Positions 39,495 to 45,801 of a stretch of 45,801 bases of DNA are shown here, piece by piece. Where the stretch lies: assembly GCA_013426815.1 (NCBI GenBank), contig JACDZH010000006.1, positions 1 through 45,801 of the forward strand, read 5' to 3'. Made by a program: the position numbers and the translations under genes. The notes beneath the pieces are model-generated. The model had not been told where the DNA came from and searched no databases. It saw only the letters and a list, made by a program, of their open reading frames with translations. Position 1 is the stretch's first letter, and every line of letters starts with the position of its first letter. This DNA is from Paludibacter sp. Its GTDB lineage: Bacteria; Bacteroidota; Bacteroidia; Bacteroidales; Paludibacteraceae.

Positions 39495-40559
39495 CTATTT
39501 TTTTAATTTCAAAAGTTTTTCAAGTTTTCCTTTAAAACTTATATTCTCCATAAATCCGGTGAAGTTTTCGGCGCCCGGGCCATAAGCAAAAACAGGAACA
39601 GGAACTCCCGAGTGATTTTTAGTGGAAAAAGATGCACTCATGTCATCTGAACCAAATTTACCATTCAATATTGTTAAACCACCTGTTTCGTGATCGGCAG
39701 TAACAATAACAAGCGTATTGCCAGTTTTTTCCGCATAATTGAGTGCGAGTCCAATTGTCTCATCAAAATCGAGCATTTCTTTAATTTCTTCTTTTATATT
39801 ATTATCGTGGCACGCCCAATCAATTTGCGACCCTTCTACCATCAAGAAAAAACCTTTTGAATTATTATCCAAAATATCAATGGCAGCCATTGTTGCATCG
39901 GGCAACATGGTTCCACGTTCAGGCATCTTTGGGTTTTGATCTTCATATAATAAACCTACTAATTTTCCTGTTTTAATAGCTTTTACATCATTAATATTAT
40001 AAACAACCTGATAATTTTTATTTTTAAGTTCATTTGTTAGGTTTTTTCCATCGTTTCTGTCTTCAAAGTACTTTCGTCCACCCCCTATAAAAACATCAAT
40101 ATCTGTTTTCAAATAATCTGCAGCAATCTCATCGTACATGTTGCGATTGATTTGATGTGCAATATAAGAAGCCGGAGTGGCATGCGTTACAGCACAAGCC
40201 ACAACAATTCCAGTTGATAACTTGTTATGAGCGGCAAGTTCGAGAATTGATTCTACTGCTACTGAATCAGAATTCATACCGATCATTCCATTTTTTGTTT
40301 TTACACCACAAGCCAAAGCCGTGCCACCAGCACCAGAATCTGTTGTAAAGTTATTGGATGAGTATGTTTTCGAAAAACCAGCATGAGTACAACGTTCCAA
40401 ATTAAGTTTATTGTTATTAGCTACTATTGCTGCATATACTTGAGCAATTCCCATACCGTCGCCAATTAAAAAAATTACATTTTTAGGAGTTTTCTGAGCA
40501 GAAAGCGATTGAAAAATTAAAACTAAAAAAATTAAATTAAGTACAAAATGTTTTTTCAT
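39495..40559 (-). CDS. Alkaline phosphatase
   Basis: KNVIFLIGDGMGIAQVYAA; TTDSGAGGTALACGVKTKNGMIG; VTADHETGGLTI. Confidence 0.94.
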   Translation of the reverse strand: MKKHFVLNLIFLVLIFQSLSAQKTPKNVIFLIGDGMGIAQVYAAIVANNNKLNLERCTHAGFSKTYSSNNFTTDSGAGGTALACGVKTKNGMIGMNSDSVAVESILELAAHNKLSTGIVVACAVTHATPASYIAHQINRNMYDEIAADYLKTDIDVFIGGGRKYFEDRNDGKNLTNELKNKNYQVVYNINDVKAIKTGKLVGLLYEDQNPKMPERGTMLPDATMAAIDILDNNSKGFFLMVEGSQIDWACHDNNIKEEIKEMLDFDETIGLALNYAEKTGNTLVIVTADHETGGLTILNGKFGSDDMSASFSTKNHSGVPVPVFAYGPGAENFTGFMENISFKGKLEKLLKLKK

Positions 40560-40609
40560 AACGAAGTAATAATTGATTATTTATTAAAATGTTAACTTGC
40601 TTTATCTGA

Positions 40610-41239
40610 TTATTTAATCAAAACAAAAAAATCTTCCTTACTTTTTCTAACCTTCTTTTTAGTAAACAAGTAATCTGTTTCTTCATCACGATAACCAAGG
40701 GTGAGAATTACCACAGATCCTAAATTTTGTTCTTTTAATCCCAATATTTTATCCAGCTCGTCAGCATTAAAACCTTCGATAGGAGTTGCATCTACATTTT
40801 CGGTGGCTGCAGCTACCAAACCAATTCCCAATGCAATATATGCCTGATGAGAAGTCCATGCAAAATTTTTCTCTTCGCTTTGATTAATAATATTAACAAA
40901 TAATTCATCAAAATGACTTAAACTCTCTATTGAAACACCTCTTTCACTGGCAAAAAATGCAAGATATTCACGCACTAGCTCAGTTGTAACTTTTCTGTTA
41001 GGAGCAAAAACCAGAAAATGAGAACTTTCTTTTATTTGTGGTTGCTGACAAGCTAAGTTATATATTTTTTCTTTTAAACCTTGATTTTCAATTACATAGA
41101 CTTTAAATGCTTGAAATCCGAGTGAAGTTGGAGCCAACCTAATGGCTTCTAGAATACTATCTACTTTTTCTTGAGGAACTTTAGTTCCATTCATTCTTTT
41201 GGTGGCATAACGCCAGTTTAATTTTTCGTTTAAGCTCAT
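40610..41239 (-). CDS. Nitroreductase family protein (NAD(P)H-dependent oxidoreductase)
   Basis: WRYATKRMNGTKVPQEKVDSILEAIRLAPTSLGFQAFKVYVIEN; ATPIEGFNADELDKILGL. Confidence 0.9.
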   Translation of the reverse strand: MSLNEKLNWRYATKRMNGTKVPQEKVDSILEAIRLAPTSLGFQAFKVYVIENQGLKEKIYNLACQQPQIKESSHFLVFAPNRKVTTELVREYLAFFASERGVSIESLSHFDELFVNIINQSEEKNFAWTSHQAYIALGIGLVAAATENVDATPIEGFNADELDKILGLKEQNLGSVVILTLGYRDEETDYLFTKKKVRKSKEDFFVLIK

Positions 41240-41695
41240 TTTGTTTATTTTAATAATTTTTTAATTTCATCATATAACATCAAATAAAGAGTTATAGTTT
41301 TGGTGATATTGCAATTTAAGTTTTTTTTAAGCTTTACTTATTTCTTGAATTTAATTTCAAAAAAAACTGTCAAATTTTATGCATAAAAAATATACAAGAG
41401 TTTCCCTGAAAAACCACTAGTTGCACAAAGAATAATAACAATAGACAGATTATAACTAAATATTTATGAAGATTATTTAAAATTATTTGATAATGATATA
41501 TATATGGAATTTTTTATTATCGTGGTTTTTTGTTTATTCCAATTGCAAATGATTTTTGAATTGAACTCAAAAAATAATTTTTTAGTTATAAATATGATAT
41601 AAATCAATTTCATTATATTTAACAAAAAGCTTTCAGTTCGGTAATTAAAATTTCGTATTAGTTATGAACCAATTTGCTGATTGCAGCATTTTTTT

Positions 41696-41706
41696 TACCT
41701 TTGCAA
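41696..41706 (+). promoter_or_regulatory. -7 element TACCTTTG upstream of ffh
   Basis: tttacctttgcaatc. Confidence 0.5.
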
Positions 41707-41742
41707 TCACAAAAATAGAAATTTAAAATCAATTAATTCAAT

Positions 41743-43062
41743 ATGTTTGAATCGTTAAGTGAAAGATTGGAAAGGTCGTTTAAAATCCTGAAGGGTGAAG
41801 GTAGAATTACCGAAATAAATGTGGCCGAAACGTTGAAAGATGTTCGTAAAGCCTTATTTGATGCAGATGTTAATTATAAAATTGCCAAAACATTTACTGA
41901 AACTGTAAAAGAAAAAGCTATTGGACAAAATGTGCTTACCTCTTTGAAACCAAATCAGTTAATGGTGAAAATCGTTCACGACGAACTGGCTGAACTTATG
42001 GGCGGTCAAAATGTGGATATCAATCTGAAAGGTTCTCCTACGGTAATATTAATGTCGGGGTTGCAAGGTTCAGGTAAAACAACATTTTCGGGTAAGTTAG
42101 CAAATTATCTCAAGACAAAACGTGCAAAAAATCCTTTGTTAGTAGCTTGTGACGTATATCGTCCGGCTGCAATAGAGCAATTAAAAGTTCTTGGCGAACA
42201 AATTCAAATATCCGTTTTTACAGATTTAGAAAGTAAAAATCCCGTATCTATTGCCGAAGCAGCTATTAAATTCGCCAAACTACATGGAAATGATGTAGTG
42301 ATTGTGGATACTGCCGGTCGATTGGCGGTAGACGAAATTATGATGAACGAAATTGCTGCCATCAAAAATGCCATTCAACCACAGGAAATTCTTTTTGTGG
42401 TAGATGCCATGACTGGACAAGATGCAGTAAATACAGCAAAAGAATTCAACGAAAGACTAAATTTTGACGGTGTTATACTTTCGAAACTTGATGGTGATAC
42501 TCGTGGTGGTGCAGCACTTTCAATAAGTTCGGTTGTAAATAAACCGATTAAATTTGTTGGAACGGGTGAAAAAATGGAAGCATTGGATGTTTTCTATCCC
42601 GAACGTATGGCAGATCGTATCTTAGGAATGGGTGACATTGTTTCGTTGGTGGAACGCGCTCAGGAACAATATGATGAAGAAGATGCTCGAAGATTACAAA
42701 AAAAAATAGCCAAAAATCAATTTGATTTTAACGACTTTTTATCTCAAATTGCCCAAATCAAAAAAATGGGAAATATCAAGGACTTGGCTGCAATGATACC
42801 GGGTATGGGTAAAGCATTGAAAGATGTAGAAGTAGACAACAATGCTTTCAAAGGTATTGAGGCTATTATTCATTCAATGACACCTAATGAACGCGAAAAT
42901 CCGGCATTGTTGAATGGAAGTCGTAAACAACGAATTGCAAAAGGTAGCGGTACATCTATTGTAGATGTGAACCGACTATTAAAACAATTTGAACAAACTA
43001 GCAAAATGATGAAAATGGCTACAATGAGTCAGGGCAAGTTGAAAATAGGGAAACGCAGATAA
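41743..43062 (+). CDS. ffh: Signal recognition particle protein Ffh (SRP54)
   Basis: MSGLQGSGKTTFSGKLANYL; ACDVYRPAAIEQLK; VDTAGRLAVDE; SKLDGDTRGGAALS; M-domain GSRKQRIAKGSG. Confidence 0.97.
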   Translation: MFESLSERLERSFKILKGEGRITEINVAETLKDVRKALFDADVNYKIAKTFTETVKEKAIGQNVLTSLKPNQLMVKIVHDELAELMGGQNVDINLKGSPTVILMSGLQGSGKTTFSGKLANYLKTKRAKNPLLVACDVYRPAAIEQLKVLGEQIQISVFTDLESKNPVSIAEAAIKFAKLHGNDVVIVDTAGRLAVDEIMMNEIAAIKNAIQPQEILFVVDAMTGQDAVNTAKEFNERLNFDGVILSKLDGDTRGGAALSISSVVNKPIKFVGTGEKMEALDVFYPERMADRILGMGDIVSLVERAQEQYDEEDARRLQKKIAKNQFDFNDFLSQIAQIKKMGNIKDLAAMIPGMGKALKDVEVDNNAFKGIEAIIHSMTPNERENPALLNGSRKQRIAKGSGTSIVDVNRLLKQFEQTSKMMKMATMSQGKLKIGKRR

Positions 43063-43095
43063 AAACCCCCTAAATCCGTCAAGGGGGGCTTTTTG
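43062..43095 (+). terminator. Terminator after ffh
   Basis: AAAAACCCCC..GGGGGGCTTTTT hairpin. Confidence 0.75.
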
Positions 43096-43164
43096 TAGGT
43101 TTTCAAAATATTAATATATATAATTTTTATCTTTCCCCCTTGGGGGAATAAGAAGGGGGTTAGT

Positions 43165-44046
43165 ATGTTCACTATTATCGATGGCAAAGCCATTTCAGAA
43201 CAAGTAAAAGCAGAAATTGCCGAAGAAGTAAATAAAATAGTTGATGCCGGTAAAAGAGTGCCACATTTGGCAGTTATTATTGTTGGACATGATGGTGGAA
43301 GCGAAACTTATGTGGCTCATAAAGTAAAATCGTGTGAACAAGTAGGATTCAAATCTACGAAAATCACTTTTGAGGCAGATGTAGCTGAAAACGAACTATT
43401 AGAGAAAATTGATGAATTAAATAAAGATGATAATTTAGATGGCTTTATTGTTCAATTGCCTTTACCAAAACATATTTCGGAACAAAAGGTAATAGAAGCT
43501 ATAGATTTTCGTAAAGATGTTGACGGTTTTCATCCTGTAAATGTAGGTCGCTTGTCCATCGGATTACCCTGTTATGTCTGTGCAACTCCATCAGGAATAG
43601 TTGAATTAATAAAACGGTACGAAATACCAACTTCCGGAAAAAGTTGTGTTGTGATTGGAAGAAGTAATATTGTAGGAAAACCAATAGCTTCATTAATGAT
43701 GCAAAAAGGATATCCTGGCGATGCTACAGTAACTGTTTGCCACAGTCGTACTAAAAATCTAAAAGAAATTTGCTTACAAGCTGACATTATCATTGCAGCG
43801 CTTGGTAAACCAGAATTCCTAACCGGCGATATGGTTAAAAATGGTGCTGCAGTTATTGATGTTGGAACTACCCGCATACCCTCAGACAAAACCAAGAGCG
43901 GTTTCCGACTCAGTGGAGATGTAAAATTTGACGAAGTAGCACCAAAATGCTCTTTTATAACGCCAGTTCCTGGTGGTGTAGGACCAATGACTATCGTTTC
44001 GTTACTGAAAAACACGCTTTTAGCTGCCAAAGGAGAAATTTACTAA
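43165..44046 (+). CDS. folD: Bifunctional methylenetetrahydrofolate dehydrogenase/cyclohydrolase FolD
   Basis: [78 protein letters not shown]. Confidence 0.97.
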   Translation: MFTIIDGKAISEQVKAEIAEEVNKIVDAGKRVPHLAVIIVGHDGGSETYVAHKVKSCEQVGFKSTKITFEADVAENELLEKIDELNKDDNLDGFIVQLPLPKHISEQKVIEAIDFRKDVDGFHPVNVGRLSIGLPCYVCATPSGIVELIKRYEIPTSGKSCVVIGRSNIVGKPIASLMMQKGYPGDATVTVCHSRTKNLKEICLQADIIIAALGKPEFLTGDMVKNGAAVIDVGTTRIPSDKTKSGFRLSGDVKFDEVAPKCSFITPVPGGVGPMTIVSLLKNTLLAAKGEIY

Positions 44047-44121
44047 TTGGTTGGTAATTGATAATTGAGAGTTGAAAATTAAGAACTATCAATTATTAAT
44101 TATCAACTTTCATCTAAGATA

Positions 44122-44820
44122 ATGGCTTTATTTTACATTTCCAATCTTGTTTACGGCAATGTTCTTCCCGAAGAAGAATCGCTACATGCAGTGAAAGTAT
44201 TGCGTTTGAAAGTTGGTGATGCAATTGAATTATTGGATGGAGTTGGCGGGTTTTATAGGGCAAAAATTACGAATCCTCATCCAAATCATTGTGGATTTGA
44301 AATTACAGAAACGAAAACAGCATTCGGCAAACGTGACTACAAATTGCATATTGCCATTGCTCCTACCAAGAATATTGAACGTCTCGAATGGTTTATTGAA
44401 AAAGCTACCGAAATTGGAATTGATGAAATTACTCCTATAATTTGTCGTTACTCCGAACGGAAAGCAATCAAAGCAGACCGATTGGAGAAAATTATTATCT
44501 CCGCTGCCAAACAATCGGTAAAAGCCTATTTTCCCAAACTTAATCCACTTTGCACTTTCGATGAATTTATTAAAAATCATCAAAATTCACAAAAGTTTAT
44601 TGCACATTGCTACAAAGACGATAAAAAGGTGTTGCAAAACGAAATTCAAAAGTCATCGGATATTCTGATTTTAATTGGTCCCGAAGGCGATTTTAGTAAA
44701 GACGAAATACAAATGGCAATACAATCAGGTTTTATTCAGGTTTCGTTGGGAAATAGCAGACTTAGAACCGAAACTGCCGGAGTAGTTGCATGTTGTACTG
44801 TGGCAATAATGGACTTATAA
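44122..44820 (+). CDS. rsmE: 16S rRNA (uracil1498-N3)-methyltransferase RsmE
   Basis: EEESLHAVKVLRLKVGDAIELLDGVGG; KNIERLEWFIEKATEIGIDEITPI; LIGPEGDFSKDEI; SLGNSRLRTETAGV. Confidence 0.95.
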   Translation: MALFYISNLVYGNVLPEEESLHAVKVLRLKVGDAIELLDGVGGFYRAKITNPHPNHCGFEITETKTAFGKRDYKLHIAIAPTKNIERLEWFIEKATEIGIDEITPIICRYSERKAIKADRLEKIIISAAKQSVKAYFPKLNPLCTFDEFIKNHQNSQKFIAHCYKDDKKVLQNEIQKSSDILILIGPEGDFSKDEIQMAIQSGFIQVSLGNSRLRTETAGVVACCTVAIMDL

Positions 44821-44845
44821 CCATTACACTGAAGTAAAATAAAAA

Positions 44846-44897
44846 AAAATAAAAAAAGCCTTATAACTTTCCGAGTGGAAAATAATAAGGCTTTGTA
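44846..44897. terminator. Bidirectional terminator overlapping the lpxH 3' end
   Basis: AAAGCCTTATAACTTTCCGAGTGGAAAATAATAAGGCTTT hairpin; includes the lpxH stop codon. Confidence 0.65.
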
Positions 44898-45652
44898 TTA
44901 AAATATGTAACTATCGGTTTTTCAAAATATTCCAGATGAAAATTCTCACCATCATATACACCATAGGAGAATATTCCAACAAAATCACCTAAAATAACTA
45001 TTCTTTTTTGGTCTTTCAACTCCAAATCTAGTGCAATATGACGATGACCAAAAATCAAGAAATCAACATTGTTCGATAAAAGGTATTTTTTAGCAAAAAT
45101 CACTAAATTTTCATTTTCTTCGCCTAGAAACTTACTTTCAACGTGTAAAATTTTCTCCCGATTTTTCATAGACCAATTATAACCAAATTCTTGACCCCAT
45201 CGTGATGGAACAATACTGAAAAGTTTCTGTGCCAAACTACTATGAAATATTTTGCGCAAAATTTCAAATCCTCTTTCTTCGGCATGAAGTCCATCGCCGT
45301 GAGCAAGAAAGAAGTTTTTATTGCCAAGCCTAACAGTAAACGCTTTGCGATGAATTATCAATCCAATTTCTTTTTCTAAATATCCAAAAGTCCAAATATC
45401 GTGATTTCCGATAAAAAAATGAATTTCGATTCCTGCATCCGTCAATTCAGCTAGTTTTCCTAAAAACCGAACATAACCCTTGGGAACAACACTATGATAT
45501 TCGAACCAAAAATCGAACATGTCGCCCAATAAGTAAATAGCCGTGGCATCACTTTTAACAGTTTCGAGCCAATCTACCAATTTTTTTTCGTGCGCTCGTG
45601 GGTCTTTTACCAAACGTGAACCCAAATGGGCATCGGAAATAAAATAAATCAT
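44861..45652 (-). CDS. lpxH: UDP-2,3-diacylglucosamine diphosphatase LpxH (calcineurin-like)
   Basis: IYFISDAHLGSRL; IYLLGDMFDFWFEY; FFIGNHDIWTFGYL; FLAHGDGL; FLIFGHRHIA. Confidence 0.93.
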   Translation of the reverse strand: MIYFISDAHLGSRLVKDPRAHEKKLVDWLETVKSDATAIYLLGDMFDFWFEYHSVVPKGYVRFLGKLAELTDAGIEIHFFIGNHDIWTFGYLEKEIGLIIHRKAFTVRLGNKNFFLAHGDGLHAEERGFEILRKIFHSSLAQKLFSIVPSRWGQEFGYNWSMKNREKILHVESKFLGEENENLVIFAKKYLLSNNVDFLIFGHRHIALDLELKDQKRIVILGDFVGIFSYGVYDGENFHLEYFEKPIVTYFNTKPYYFPLGKL

Positions 45653-45801
45653 ATTAAATTGACTACTTATTATTTATCGGTTAGCAGATGAAAGGTAATA
45701 TTTTTTCACAACATTTTAAAAAAGCAAAAAAAAATTTGTAAATATAATTCTAGTGTTATGTTAAGTTAGAATTGACGGATAAAGTCTTTTCAGTTTAACC
45801 C

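Noticed and set aside
43131-43164. CCCCCTTGGGGGAATAAGAAGGGGG upstream of folD as a regulatory element
   Set aside because: Resembles a common dispersed C/G-run intergenic repeat in Bacteroidota; no specific evidence for regulation.

Overview
A 45.8-kb AT-rich Bacteroidota chromosomal window (Bacteroidales-like gene content; inferred from protein families and TAnnTTTG promoters). Most of it is housekeeping: SRAP/YedK, DUF2130, ald, GH97, a MetH-like N-terminal domain gene, rarA, mtaB, hisF, PBP1A, metK, merR, LysM lytic transglycosylase, DUF5683, parB, parA, spmAB-like, ybeY, uppS, bamA, two ompH/skp, alkaline phosphatase, nitroreductase, ffh, folD, rsmE and lpxH. The accessory part (about 15.6-25.2 kb) is a type II-C CRISPR-Cas locus with these features: (i) cas9, read in three ORFs because of two compensating 1-nt indels; (ii) a RAYT-type Y1 transposase and a P-loop ATPase between cas9 and cas1; (iii) a four-helix-bundle (S23/IVP-type) gene between cas1 and cas2; (iv) an array of eight 47-bp repeats and seven spacers, convergent with the cas genes; (v) on the minus strand upstream of cas9, three complete tracrRNA-like modules in tandem (132-bp period), each with anti-repeat, palindromic hairpin and its own terminator. 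The ORF track shows (v) as a spurious 102-aa repeat protein. The best candidates for something new are the tandem tracrRNA cluster with diverged anti-repeats, and the apparent Bacteroidota promoter (GTTG-N20-TATCTTTG) inside every 47-bp CRISPR repeat, which matches the promoter of the cas9-proximal tracrRNA. Other items include a candidate SAM-II riboswitch upstream of metK, a REP palindrome inserted in frame in the RAYT, perfect 27-bp inverted repeats around cas1 plus the S23 gene, and several decayed gene remnants. All assignments come from reading sequence and translations; no database search was run.
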